A DNA stretch of 64,000 bases, taken from Streptomyces cinnamoneus. GTDB taxonomy: Bacteria; Actinomycetota; Actinomycetes; Streptomycetales; Streptomycetaceae. Of the stretch, positions 44,604 through 53,260 are shown piece after piece (position 1 is the first letter of the stretch; each line of letters opens with the position of its first letter). The DNA lies in the NCBI RefSeq assembly GCF_014650495.1, contig NZ_BMVB01000011.1, positions 52,420-116,419 on the forward strand. Direction: 5' to 3'. The notes beneath the pieces are model-generated. The model ran no database searches. It was not told the DNA's origin and saw only the letters and a program-made list of their open reading frames with translations. A program made the position numbers and the translations under genes.

Positions 44604-45629
44604 GTGGACGTTTCCCTGACCCTGTGGGTCCTGACCATCCTTGGCCTGTGCGCCCTCGTCGCCGCCGACTTCTTCATAGGGGGCCGCAAGCCGCACGAGG
44701 TCTCCCTCAAGGAGGCCGGCGTCTGGACGGTGGTCTGGGTCGCCCTGGCCGGGCTCTTCGGGCTGGGGCTCCTGGTCTTCGGTGGCGGCCGGCCGGCCGG
44801 TGAGTTCTTCGCGGGCTTCATCACGGAGAAGTCGCTCAGTGTCGACAATCTCTTCGTGTTCGTCCTGATCATGGCGAAGTTCGCGGTGCCGTCGGTGTAC
44901 CAGCAGCGGGTGCTCATGGTCGGTGTGCTCATAGCCCTGGTCCTGCGGGCCGGCTTCATCGGCGCGGGCGCGGCGATCATCGCCAACTTCTCCTGGGTCT
45001 TCTACGTCTTCGGCGCCTTCCTCATCTGGACGGCGTGGAAGCTCATCCAGGAGGCGCGGAGCGACGAGGAGGACGAGGAGTTCGAGGAGAACCGCTTTCT
45101 CAAGCTGGTGGAGCGGCGCTTCCCCTCGACCGACCGGTACCACGGCACCAAGCTGTTCGTCGTCGAGAACGGCAAGCGGCTGATGACCCCGATGCTGATC
45201 GTCATGCTGGCGATCGGTACGACGGACGTGCTGTTCGCGCTCGACTCCATACCGGCGATCTTCGGTCTCACCCAGGACCCGTACATCGTCTTCACCGCCA
45301 ACGCCTTCGCCCTCATGGGCCTGCGACAGCTGTACTTCCTGATAGGCGGCCTGCTGAAGAAGCTGGTCCACCTCTCGTACGGCCTGTCGGTCATCCTCGG
45401 CTTCATCGGCGTCAAGCTGGTGCTGCACGCCCTGCACGAGAACGGCGTCGCCGTCCCGGAGATCAGCATCCCGGTCTCGCTCGGCGTCATCTGTGCGGTG
45501 CTGGTGGTCACCACCGTCACCAGCCTGCGGGCCTCCGCCCGGCAGGCGCGGGCCGAGGAGGCCGAGGCGGCGGTCGCGGCCGGCGACGAGGCGGAGGCCG
45601 GTACGGCCCGGGAGAGCGTCCGCGCCTGA
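44604..45629 (+). CDS. TerC-family integral membrane protein (Mn/metal exporter type)
   Basis: 341-aa TerC protein with about eight to nine membrane helices. Signatures are ITEKSLSVDNLFVFVLIM (about residues 72-89) and IGTTDVLFALDSIPAIFGLTQDPYIVFTANAFALMGLRQLYF; the conserved acidic residues (Asp in SVDN and ALDS) are the metal site. Bacterial TerC members export Mn2+ or load exported metalloproteins. GTG 44604, with CGGAGGA upstream. An acidic cytoplasmic loop (SDEEDEEFEENRF) and an Ala/Glu-rich tail follow. No yybP-ykoY Mn riboswitch is recognisable in the 112-base upstream gap. Confidence 0.94.
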   Translation: MDVSLTLWVLTILGLCALVAADFFIGGRKPHEVSLKEAGVWTVVWVALAGLFGLGLLVFGGGRPAGEFFAGFITEKSLSVDNLFVFVLIMAKFAVPSVYQQRVLMVGVLIALVLRAGFIGAGAAIIANFSWVFYVFGAFLIWTAWKLIQEARSDEEDEEFEENRFLKLVERRFPSTDRYHGTKLFVVENGKRLMTPMLIVMLAIGTTDVLFALDSIPAIFGLTQDPYIVFTANAFALMGLRQLYFLIGGLLKKLVHLSYGLSVILGFIGVKLVLHALHENGVAVPEISIPVSLGVICAVLVVTTVTSLRASARQARAEEAEAAVAAGDEAEAGTARESVRA

Positions 45630-45654
45630 CGGCCGGACGCCCGCGGGCCGGAGG

Positions 45655-46971
45655 TCAGGCGGGGGCCGGATCGGCCGCAGGGCCCGTGGCGGCCGAGGGG
45701 CGGGTCTCGGGGAGCATCAGGAAGCAGCCCAGGCTGAGCAGGGCGATGCCGGTCAGGTAGACGGCCACGCCCCAGGGCGGGCCGTCGCCCCGGGCCGCCG
45801 CGGTCGCCACCAGCGGGGTGGTGGCGCCGCCCAGCACCCCGGCGAGGTTGTACCCGACGGCCGCGCCCGTGCAGCGCACCCTGGCGTCGTACAGCTCGGG
45901 AAGGTACGCGCCGACGACACCGAAGGCGGTGCTGAAGGAGAGCATGGCGATGACGAAGCCCAGCAGCATCAGCGCCGGGCGGCCGGTGCGCAGCAGGCCG
46001 ACCAGCGGGAACATCCACAGTGCGACGGCGGTGCAGCCGAACAGGCACAGGGGGCGGCGCCCGTAGCGGTCGCCGAACAGGGCGATGAAGGGGGTGGCGA
46101 GGCCCGAGGCGGCGACCGAGGCCATGATGCAGCCGAGCATCACCGTGCGGTCGACGCCCAGGCGCTCGGTGCCGTAGGACAGGGACCAGGTGGTGACCGT
46201 GTAGAAGACGGCGTAGCCGATGGACAGCCCGCCGGCGGTGAGCAGGACGAGCCGCCAGTGGCCGCGTACGACCTCGGCGAACGGCTGTGCGGCGCGGGTG
46301 CGGCTGGTGGTCAGCTCGTGGAAGTCCGGGGTCTCGGTGAGCTGGGTGCGCAGCAGCAGTCCCACGGCGGCCAGGACGCCGGCCGCCCAGAAGGGTACGC
46401 GCCAGCCCCAGGAGAGGAACTGGGCGTCGCTGAGGAGGGCCGACAGGGTCAGGGTGATGCCGTTGGCCAGCAGGAAGCCCACGGAGGGGCCGGCCTGGGG
46501 GAAGCTCGACCACAGCACGCGACGGTGGGCGGGGGCGTGCTCGGCGGTCAGCAGGACGGCGCCGCCCCATTCGCCGCCGAGTCCCAGGCCCTGCAGGAAG
46601 CGCAGGGCGAGCAGCAGGACGGGCGCGGCGATCCCGATGTCGCGGTAGGTGGGCGCGAAGCCGACCGCGACGGTCGCGAGGCCCGTCAGCAGCAGCGAGG
46701 AGATGAGCACCGGACGGCGGCCCAGGCGGTCGCCGATGTGGCCGAAGAGCACGGACCCCAGGGGCCGGGCGATGAAGCCGATGCCGAACGTGCCGAAGGC
46801 GGCGAGGGTGGCGACGAGGGGGGAGACGGTGGGGAAGAACAGCGGGCCCAGGACGAGGGCGGCCGCGGTGCCGTAGGCGAAGAAGTCGTAGAACTCGATG
46901 GCGGTGCCGGCCATGGAGGCGGCCGCCAGGCGGAACATGGCCGGGGGCGCCGAGGAGCGGTCACGGTGCAT
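45655..46971 (-). CDS. MFS transporter, metabolite:H+ symporter (MHS) type
   Basis: 438-aa, 12-helix major facilitator of the ShiA/ProP-like MHS group. Hallmarks: MAGTAIEFYDFFAYGTAAALV at the N-terminus, GIGFIARPLGSVLFGHIGDRLGRRPVL (loop 2-3 motif), RFLQGLGLGGEWGGAVLL in helix 4, and FGDRYGRRPLCLFG in the second half. Substrate probably a small carboxylate or zwitterion, not determinable. ATG 46971. Convergent with TerC (25 bases). Confidence 0.9.
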   Translation of the reverse strand: MHRDRSSAPPAMFRLAAASMAGTAIEFYDFFAYGTAAALVLGPLFFPTVSPLVATLAAFGTFGIGFIARPLGSVLFGHIGDRLGRRPVLISSLLLTGLATVAVGFAPTYRDIGIAAPVLLLALRFLQGLGLGGEWGGAVLLTAEHAPAHRRVLWSSFPQAGPSVGFLLANGITLTLSALLSDAQFLSWGWRVPFWAAGVLAAVGLLLRTQLTETPDFHELTTSRTRAAQPFAEVVRGHWRLVLLTAGGLSIGYAVFYTVTTWSLSYGTERLGVDRTVMLGCIMASVAASGLATPFIALFGDRYGRRPLCLFGCTAVALWMFPLVGLLRTGRPALMLLGFVIAMLSFSTAFGVVGAYLPELYDARVRCTGAAVGYNLAGVLGGATTPLVATAAARGDGPPWGVAVYLTGIALLSLGCFLMLPETRPSAATGPAADPAPA

Positions 46972-47043
46972 GTACTGCCCAACTTCCCTGCGGGGTGCAG
47001 GAAACGGGGCGTGCGGAAGTGTTCCCGGGGGCGCATGGGGAAG

Positions 47044-47072
47044 GCGCCGTCCGCCCGCTGTGCGGACGGCGC
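47044..47072 (-). terminator. Terminator of the MBL-fold operon
   Basis: Eleven-base stem GCGCCGTCCGC/GCGGACGGCGC with a seven-base loop, 23 bases after the metallo-hydrolase stop and before the MFS gene on the minus strand. Confidence 0.75.
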
Positions 47073-47095
47073 GCTCCCCCGGGCGCCCCGGGGCC

Positions 47096-47752
47096 TCACC
47101 AGCCGCGCTCGCGCCACTCCGCGAGGTGCGGGCGCTCGGTGCCCAGGGTGGTGTCGTTGCCGTGGCCCGGGTAGACCCAGGTCTCGTCGGAGAGCTGACC
47201 GAAGATCTTGGTCTCGACGTCGTCGATGAGGCTGGCGAATGCCTTGGGGTCGTCGTGCGTGTTGCCCACGCCGCCGGGGAAGAGGCAGTCGCCCGTGAAC
47301 ACGTGGGCGTGGCCGTGCGGGTCGTCGTACACCAGCGCGATGCTGCCCGGGGTGTGGCCGACCAGGTGGCGGGCCGTCAGCTCCACCCGGCCGACGCGGA
47401 TGGTGTCGCCGTCGTCGACGAGCACGTCGGTGGGCACCGGAATGCCCTCGGCGTCCTCGCGGCCGGCGTAGGTGCGGGCGCCGGTGGCGTCCACCACCTC
47501 GCGCAGCGCGCCCCAGTGGTCGGCATGCTGATGGGTCGTCACGACCGAGGTGATGCCGCTGTCGCCGATCAGGGCGAGCAGCGTGTGGGGCTCGGCGGCG
47601 GCGTCGACCAGCAGCTGCTCGTCCGTTGCGCGGCAACGCAGCAGATAGGCATTGTTGTTCATCGGCCCGACCGCGACCTTGGAGATCATCAGATCGGCCA
47701 ACTCGTGTACGTTCGCAGGTCCGCCGACCTCTACTGCTCCGCTGTACGTCAT
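47096..47752 (-). CDS. Metallo-beta-lactamase-fold hydrolase (glyoxalase II-like)
   Basis: 218-aa MBL-fold enzyme. Zinc motif THQHADHWG (HxHxDH, about residues 74-79), later ligands in LVGHTPGSIALVYD and FTGDCLFPGGVGNTHDD, and WVYPGHGNDTT. Closest to the glyoxalase II/persulfide dioxygenase-like group, which acts on thiol esters or sulfur compounds. Its partner gene, ten bases upstream, is a mycothiol-dependent enzyme, so a mycothiol conjugate is a plausible substrate (inference). ATG 47752 chosen; the ribosome site is weak, suggesting coupling to the upstream gene. Confidence 0.88.
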   Translation of the reverse strand: MTYSGAVEVGGPANVHELADLMISKVAVGPMNNNAYLLRCRATDEQLLVDAAAEPHTLLALIGDSGITSVVTTHQHADHWGALREVVDATGARTYAGREDAEGIPVPTDVLVDDGDTIRVGRVELTARHLVGHTPGSIALVYDDPHGHAHVFTGDCLFPGGVGNTHDDPKAFASLIDDVETKIFGQLSDETWVYPGHGNDTTLGTERPHLAEWRERGW

Positions 47753-47762
47753 GGGGGCAAGC

Positions 47763-48455
47763 CTATAGCGGAGGCAGAACGGGGAGCGGAGCGCCACCTG
47801 CTTCGGGCGCGGGGGTCGTGCCGTCCCGGCGCCCGGCGAGCCAGCACATCAGGGCGGCGGCCGTGCCGGTCACGGCGAGCGGCTCGCCCTCCGTGCGGCC
47901 GGTGCGCCATGCGCCCCCGTCGGTCGCCTCCAGCCGGAGGGCGGGTACGTCGGGGTGACCCGAGAAGCGATCGGCGAGGAAGGCGATCTCCCGGGCGGTG
48001 AATTCGGCGGGCAGGTCGGCCGGTGCGTAGCCGATGCCGAGGTCGACGTGGTGCAGCTCGACCTCGATGAGGCGGCGGAAGGGGACGCGGGCGGCGAGGT
48101 CGGTCACGCCGTTGCGCAGGGCGACCGTGCGGCCCCAGTCGGCGGGGGCGTCGGCGGCGCGCTGGAAGCGGGCCGCGCTCTCGCGCAGGTCGGCGAGGTG
48201 GGCGGACGCCGGCCGGGCGGCGTCGCGCTCGATGTCGGCGTCGCGCGCCTCTGCGCTGGTGTACATGGGGCGGCCCTCCAGAACGTTCACGAGGGCGTCG
48301 GCGTTGCGGGCGAGGTGGGCCAGGACGTGGCCACGGCTCCAGCCGGGAAGCCGTGACGGCCCCGCCACCGCCGCGTTGTCCAGGGTGCCGACCGCGGAGA
48401 GCAGCCGGTCGGTCGCTTCGCGTACGGCGTTCAGGTCGTGCACGTGATCGATCAT
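47763..48455 (-). CDS. Maleylpyruvate isomerase-family mycothiol-dependent enzyme
   Basis: 230-aa DinB-like four-helix protein with an N-terminal MDMPI domain. LPGWSRGHVLAHLARNADALVNVLEG (about residues 36-61) carries zinc ligand His48; VELHHVDLGIGYAP supplies further His ligands. The C-terminal MDMPI_C part follows. Such enzymes use mycothiol as cofactor for isomerase or S-transferase reactions. ATG 48455, operon with the MBL-fold gene. Confidence 0.88.
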   Translation of the reverse strand: MIDHVHDLNAVREATDRLLSAVGTLDNAAVAGPSRLPGWSRGHVLAHLARNADALVNVLEGRPMYTSAEARDADIERDAARPASAHLADLRESAARFQRAADAPADWGRTVALRNGVTDLAARVPFRRLIEVELHHVDLGIGYAPADLPAEFTAREIAFLADRFSGHPDVPALRLEATDGGAWRTGRTEGEPLAVTGTAAALMCWLAGRRDGTTPAPEAGGAPLPVLPPL

Positions 48456-48667
48456 GCGGCCGACGATAGTCCGGTGACCCCTTCGGGTGAAGGAGGTGGA
48501 TCCGGCCCATAAATCGAATGCGCGTGCTATATGGTCGGGAGAGGCATCGCTTACGGCATCCGAGTGAACCGAGCTTTGTCAGAGGCCCCCCGTACTCTGG
48601 ATCGAAGGGGCACGGCGCACCCCGCAGCTCCCCCCAGAGCCGACTCTCAAGAAAGGTGCCGACCGGC

Positions 48668-51600
48668 GTGGCAGACCGTCTCATCGTCCGTGGCGCTCGC
48701 GAGCACAACCTCAAGAACGTCTCGCTCGACCTCCCGCGTGACTCCCTCATCGTGTTCACCGGGCTCTCCGGGTCGGGCAAGTCCTCCCTCGCGTTCGACA
48801 CGATCTTCGCCGAGGGGCAGCGCCGCTACGTCGAGTCGCTCTCCTCCTACGCACGGCAGTTCCTCGGGCAGATGGACAAGCCCGACGTGGACTTCATCGA
48901 GGGCCTGTCCCCGGCCGTCTCCATCGACCAGAAGTCGACCTCGCGCAACCCGCGCTCGACGGTCGGCACCATCACGGAGGTCTACGACTACCTCCGCCTC
49001 CTCTTCGCCCGCATCGGCAAGCCGCACTGCCCCGAGTGCGCGCGTCCGATCTCCCGGCAGTCGCCGCAGGCCATCGTCGACCGTGTGCTGGAGCTGCCCG
49101 AGGGCAGCCGCTTCCAGGTGCTCTCGCCGCTGGTGCGCGAGCGCAAGGGGGAGTTCGTCGATCTCTTCTCCGACCTGCAGACCAAGGGCTACAGCCGGGC
49201 CCGGGTCGACGGCGAGACGATCCAGCTCTCCGACCCGCCCAAGCTCAAGAAGCAGGAGAAGCACACCATCGAGGTGGTCGTCGACCGCCTCACCGTCAAG
49301 GACAGCGCCAAGCGCCGGCTGACCGACTCGGTCGAGACCGCGCTGGGCCTGTCCGGCGGCATGGTCATCCTCGACTTCGTCGACCTCGCCGAGGACGACC
49401 CCGAGCGCGAGCGGATGTTCTCCGAGCACCTCTACTGCCCGTACGACGACCTCTCCTTCGAGGAGCTGGAGCCGCGCTCCTTCTCCTTCAACTCGCCCTT
49501 CGGCGCCTGCCCCGACTGCACCGGCATCGGCACCCGCATGGAGGTCGACCCCGAGCTGATCGTCCCCGACCCGGACAAGTCCCTCGACGAGGGCGCCATC
49601 AGCCCCTGGTCGCACGGCCACACCAAGGACTACTTCAGCCGTCTGGTCGGCGCCCTCGCCGGCGAGCTGGGCTTCCGCACGGACATCCCCTGGGCCGGGC
49701 TGCCGCAGCGCGCCAAGAAGGCGCTCCTGAACGGCCACCGCACGCAGATCGAGGTCCGCTACCGCAACCGCTACGGGCGCGAGCGCGCGTACACCACGGC
49801 CTTCGAGGGCGCGGTCCCCTTCGTCAAGCGACGCCACTCCGAGGCCGAGAGCGACGCCAGCCGCGAGCGCTTCGAGGGGTACATGCGCGAGGTGCACTGC
49901 CCGACCTGCGAGGGCACGCGGCTCAAGCCGATCGTGCTCGCGGTCACCGTGCAGGGCCGCTCCATCGCGGAGGTCTCCGCGATGTCGATCAGCGACTGTG
50001 CCGACTTCCTGCGCGAGATGAAGCTCACCGGCCGCGAGAAGAAGATCGCCGAGCGGGTGCTCAAGGAGGTCAACGAGCGCCTGAAGTTCCTCGTCGACGT
50101 CGGCCTGGACTACCTCTCGCTCAACCGCGCCGCGGGCACCCTCTCCGGCGGCGAGGCGCAGCGCATCCGGCTGGCCACGCAGATCGGCTCCGGGCTGGTG
50201 GGCGTGCTCTACGTCCTGGACGAGCCCTCCATCGGCCTGCACCAGCGGGACAACCACCGCCTCATCGAGACCCTCGTCCGCCTGCGCGACATGGGCAACA
50301 CCCTCATCGTCGTCGAGCACGACGAGGACACCATCAAGGTCGCCGACTGGGTCGTCGACATCGGCCCGGGCGCCGGTGAGCACGGCGGCAAGGTCGTCCA
50401 CAGCGGTCCCCTCAAGGAGCTGCTGAGCAGCGAGGCGTCGATGACCGGGCAGTACCTGTCCGGCAAGAGGTCGATCCCCACCCCGGACATCCGCCGGCCC
50501 GTCGACGGCTCGCGGCGGCTGACGGTGCGCGGCGCGCGCGAGAACAACCTGCGCGACATCGACGTGTCCTTCCCGCTCGGGGTGCTCACGGCCGTCACCG
50601 GCGTCTCCGGTTCCGGCAAGTCGACGCTGGTCAACGACATCCTGTACACCCACCTGGCGCGCGAGCTCCAGGGCGCCCGGGCGGTCCCCGGCCGGCACAC
50701 GCGCGTGGACGGCGACGATCTGGTCGACAAGGTCGTCCACGTCGACCAGTCGCCCATCGGCCGTACGCCCCGCTCCAACCCGGCGACGTACACCGGTGTC
50801 TTCGACCACGTCCGCAAGCTGTTCGCCGAGACGATGGAGGCGAAGGTGCGCGGCTACCTGCCGGGCCGCTTCTCCTTCAACGTCAAGGGCGGCCGCTGCG
50901 AGAACTGCTCCGGCGACGGCACGATCAAGATCGAGATGAACTTCCTGCCGGACGTGTACGTGCCGTGCGAGGTCTGCCACGGGGCGCGCTACAACCGGGA
51001 GACCCTGGAGGTCCACTACAAGGGCAAGTCCATCGCCGAGGTGCTGGACATGCCGATCGAGGAGGCGCTGAGCTTCTTCGAGGCCGTGCCGACCATCGCC
51101 CGGCACCTGCGCACCCTCCACGACGTGGGGCTGGGCTACGTACGGCTGGGGCAGTCCGCGCCGACGCTCTCCGGCGGCGAGGCGCAGCGCGTGAAGCTCG
51201 CGAGCGAGCTGCAGAAGCGGTCGACGGGGCGGACGGTGTACGTCCTGGACGAGCCGACCACCGGTCTGCACTTCGAGGACATCAGCAAGCTGATCTCCGT
51301 GCTGTCCGGTCTCGTCGACAAGGGCAACACCGTGATCGTCATCGAGCACAACCTCGATGTGATCAAGACGGCCGACTGGGTCGTCGACATGGGCCCGGAG
51401 GGCGGTGCGGGCGGTGGCCTCGTGGTCGCGGAGGGCACGCCGGAGGAGGTCGCCGCGATCCCGGCCAGCCACACCGGAAAGTTCCTGCGGGAGATGCTCG
51501 GCGACCGCGTGAGCGACGCGTCCTCGTCCTCGGCCCCGGCGCGGAAGACCGCCGCGAAGCGGGCGCCGGCGAAGAAGACGGTGGCGGCGAAGGCCGGTGC

Positions 51601-51724
51601 GGCGAAGAAGACGGTCTCGGCGAGGACCACGGCCGCGAAGAAGACCACCGCCGCCAAGAAGACGCCGGCCGCGAAGAAGGCGGTGCCCGCGAAGAAGGCG
51701 ACGACGCGGTCCCGCAAGGCGTAG
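48668..51724 (+). CDS. uvrA: UvrABC excinuclease subunit A with Lys/Ala-rich tail
   Basis: 1018-aa damage-recognition ATPase of nucleotide excision repair. Two ABC cassettes: Walker A GLSGSGKSSLAFDT (about residue 32) and GVSGSGKSTLVNDI (about 645), signatures LSGGEAQRIRLATQIGSG and LSGGEAQRVKLASELQK, zinc modules CPECARPI, CPDCTGIG and CENCSGDG...CEVCHGARYN. The last about 70 residues are a repeated Ala-Lys-Lys-Thr tail resembling histone H1/HupS tails. GTG 48668 (VADRLIVRGAREHNLKN) matches the family N-terminus. No LexA-type box visible upstream. Confidence 0.98.
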   Translation: MADRLIVRGAREHNLKNVSLDLPRDSLIVFTGLSGSGKSSLAFDTIFAEGQRRYVESLSSYARQFLGQMDKPDVDFIEGLSPAVSIDQKSTSRNPRSTVGTITEVYDYLRLLFARIGKPHCPECARPISRQSPQAIVDRVLELPEGSRFQVLSPLVRERKGEFVDLFSDLQTKGYSRARVDGETIQLSDPPKLKKQEKHTIEVVVDRLTVKDSAKRRLTDSVETALGLSGGMVILDFVDLAEDDPERERMFSEHLYCPYDDLSFEELEPRSFSFNSPFGACPDCTGIGTRMEVDPELIVPDPDKSLDEGAISPWSHGHTKDYFSRLVGALAGELGFRTDIPWAGLPQRAKKALLNGHRTQIEVRYRNRYGRERAYTTAFEGAVPFVKRRHSEAESDASRERFEGYMREVHCPTCEGTRLKPIVLAVTVQGRSIAEVSAMSISDCADFLREMKLTGREKKIAERVLKEVNERLKFLVDVGLDYLSLNRAAGTLSGGEAQRIRLATQIGSGLVGVLYVLDEPSIGLHQRDNHRLIETLVRLRDMGNTLIVVEHDEDTIKVADWVVDIGPGAGEHGGKVVHSGPLKELLSSEASMTGQYLSGKRSIPTPDIRRPVDGSRRLTVRGARENNLRDIDVSFPLGVLTAVTGVSGSGKSTLVNDILYTHLARELQGARAVPGRHTRVDGDDLVDKVVHVDQSPIGRTPRSNPATYTGVFDHVRKLFAETMEAKVRGYLPGRFSFNVKGGRCENCSGDGTIKIEMNFLPDVYVPCEVCHGARYNRETLEVHYKGKSIAEVLDMPIEEALSFFEAVPTIARHLRTLHDVGLGYVRLGQSAPTLSGGEAQRVKLASELQKRSTGRTVYVLDEPTTGLHFEDISKLISVLSGLVDKGNTVIVIEHNLDVIKTADWVVDMGPEGGAGGGLVVAEGTPEEVAAIPASHTGKFLREMLGDRVSDASSSSAPARKTAAKRAPAKKTVAAKAGAAKKTVSARTTAAKKTTAAKKTPAAKKAVPAKKATTRSRKA

Positions 51725-51790
51725 CGGGCCGTCGCCCGGCCGCGGCCGGCCCGGCACCACCGGGTCCCCGCCGCCGGGCGACGCCGTCCG

Positions 51791-52717
51791 CTACCGGCCG
51801 CCCTCACCCAGTTCCGTCGCGTACGGAGGTTCCGCTCCCGGGCGGGAGCAGGTGACGGCGGCCGCCCGGGCGGCGAAGTCCAGGATCGCGCGCCAGGCGG
51901 CCCCGTCCAGGGCCGTCAGGGACGCGTGGCGGAGGGCGCCGAGGCGCGCGAGGCGGTGCAGGAGGGCGGCGTTCACCGTGTCGCCCGCGCCGATCGTGTC
52001 CGCGACGTCCACCCGGTGCGCCGGGACCTCGTACGTGCCGCCCGACCGTGTGTGGACGCTCACGCCCTCACCGCCCCGCGTCACCACCACCGCCGCAGGC
52101 CCCGCAGCGAGCCAGCCGGGGACGTCGCCGCCCAGCCACGCGGCGTCCTCCGCCGACACCTTCAGCAGGGACACGTACGGCAGCCACGAGCGGAAGCGGG
52201 CGCGGTAGGCGTCGGCGTCCGGGATGAGGCCGGGGCGGATGTTGGGGTCGAGCAGGGTGAACACCCCGCGCCGGGACTCGCGCCGCAGCAGCGCCTCGTA
52301 CGCGCTCGCCCCCGGCTCCAGGACCAGCGAGCACGTTCCCAGGCACAGCGCCCCGGTCCCGTCCGGCAGCGCGTCCGGCAGGGCGAAGAGCCGGTCCGCG
52401 GTGCCGTCGGCGTAGAAGCCGTAGCCCGCCGAACCGTCCGCACCGATGGCCGCCACCGCCAGCGTCGTCGGCTCCGGGCCGCGCTGGACCAGCGACAGGT
52501 CGACGCCCGCCACCCGCAGCCCGCCCAGCAGCGCCTCGCCGAAGGCATCGGCCGACACCCGCGAGCAGAAGGCGGTGGCCGTGCCCAGCCGGCCCAGGGC
52601 GAGGGCGGTGTTGTACGGGCCGCCGCCGCACCGCGGCAGCAGTGCCGGCAGGCCGCCGTCGCCCCCGGGACCGTCCGGCACGAGGTCGATCAGGGCTTCT
52701 CCGGCGACGACGATCAC
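51791..52717 (-). CDS. PfkB-family carbohydrate kinase (fructokinase-like)
   Basis: 308-aa ribokinase-fold sugar kinase. N-terminal VIVVAGEALIDLVPDG, GGGPYNTALALGRLG (substrate/ATP region), LLDPNIRPGLIPD, LLKVSAEDAAWLGG, and the catalytic DTIGAGDTVNAALL (anion hole and Asp base) near residue 253. The VAGEALIDLVP start resembles fructokinases. GTG 52717 was chosen for its GAGAGGA eight bases upstream; a longer form from ATG 52783 is possible. Divergent from the Rieske gene. Confidence 0.9.
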   Translation of the reverse strand: MIVVAGEALIDLVPDGPGGDGGLPALLPRCGGGPYNTALALGRLGTATAFCSRVSADAFGEALLGGLRVAGVDLSLVQRGPEPTTLAVAAIGADGSAGYGFYADGTADRLFALPDALPDGTGALCLGTCSLVLEPGASAYEALLRRESRRGVFTLLDPNIRPGLIPDADAYRARFRSWLPYVSLLKVSAEDAAWLGGDVPGWLAAGPAAVVVTRGGEGVSVHTRSGGTYEVPAHRVDVADTIGAGDTVNAALLHRLARLGALRHASLTALDGAAWRAILDFAARAAAVTCSRPGAEPPYATELGEGGR

Positions 52718-52807
52718 GGGGCTGGTCCTCTCGGTAAGCGGAGCAACGTCTGCCGGTATTGTCGCTACGTCGTATCGCCGCATCACCGTTTCCCCGTTGG
52801 AGCTCCC

Positions 52808-53242
52808 ATGTCCAGCCCCACTGCTTCCTCGGCGTCCCGCCGCACCGTGCTGCGCGGAGCCGCTCTGGCCGGCGCCGCCGGGCTCGGGGCCGCGGCCTGC
52901 TCCGGCGGTGCGGGCGGCACCCGGGGCCCCGCCGTGCCCACCGCGCCGGTGGACCTGGGGGCGGCGGGCGAGGTGCCCGTGGGCGGGGCCCGGCTCTTCC
53001 GCGAGCAGAAGCTGGTCGTCTCGCAGCCCGCCGCGGGGGAGTACAAGGCGTTCAGCGCCGTGTGCACGCACGCCGGCTGCGTCGTGGACAAGGTCGAGGA
53101 CGGCAAGGTCAGCTGCCCCTGCCACGGCAGCAAGTTCGACGCCACCACCGGCAAGGTGCTCCAGGGCCCCGCCGGGGCGCCCCTGCCCGCCGTCCCCGTC
53201 AAGGCGGACGGCGGCAAGCTCATCGCGGGCCCGGACGCCTGA
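52808..53242 (+). CDS. Tat-exported Rieske [2Fe-2S] lipoprotein
   Basis: 144-aa Rieske protein. Twin-arginine signal SRRTVLRGAALAGAAGLGAAAC with a lipobox-like Cys31, then a linker. Cluster ligands are Cys86 and His88 (CTHAGC) and Cys103 and His106 (CPCHGSKF), with Cys91/Cys105 placed for the disulfide. It is probably an extracytoplasmic electron carrier of unknown partner. ATG 52808, with GGAG six bases upstream. No cytochrome b gene adjacent, so it is not the bc1 subunit. Confidence 0.92.
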   Translation: MSSPTASSASRRTVLRGAALAGAAGLGAAACSGGAGGTRGPAVPTAPVDLGAAGEVPVGGARLFREQKLVVSQPAAGEYKAFSAVCTHAGCVVDKVEDGKVSCPCHGSKFDATTGKVLQGPAGAPLPAVPVKADGGKLIAGPDA

Positions 53243-53260
53243 CCACGCGGAGCAGGGCGG

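Noticed and set aside
48490..48520. AAGGAGGTGGATCC followed by an in-frame ATG (48518) as a uvrA start or leader peptide
   Set aside because: Distance to ATG is about 21 bases and the added residues do not resemble UvrA; GTG 48668 matches the family N-terminus.
48456..48667. LexA box (CGAAC-N4-GTTCG) before uvrA, and likewise before uvrB and uvrC
   Set aside because: No match found by reading these upstream regions; SOS control cannot be claimed.
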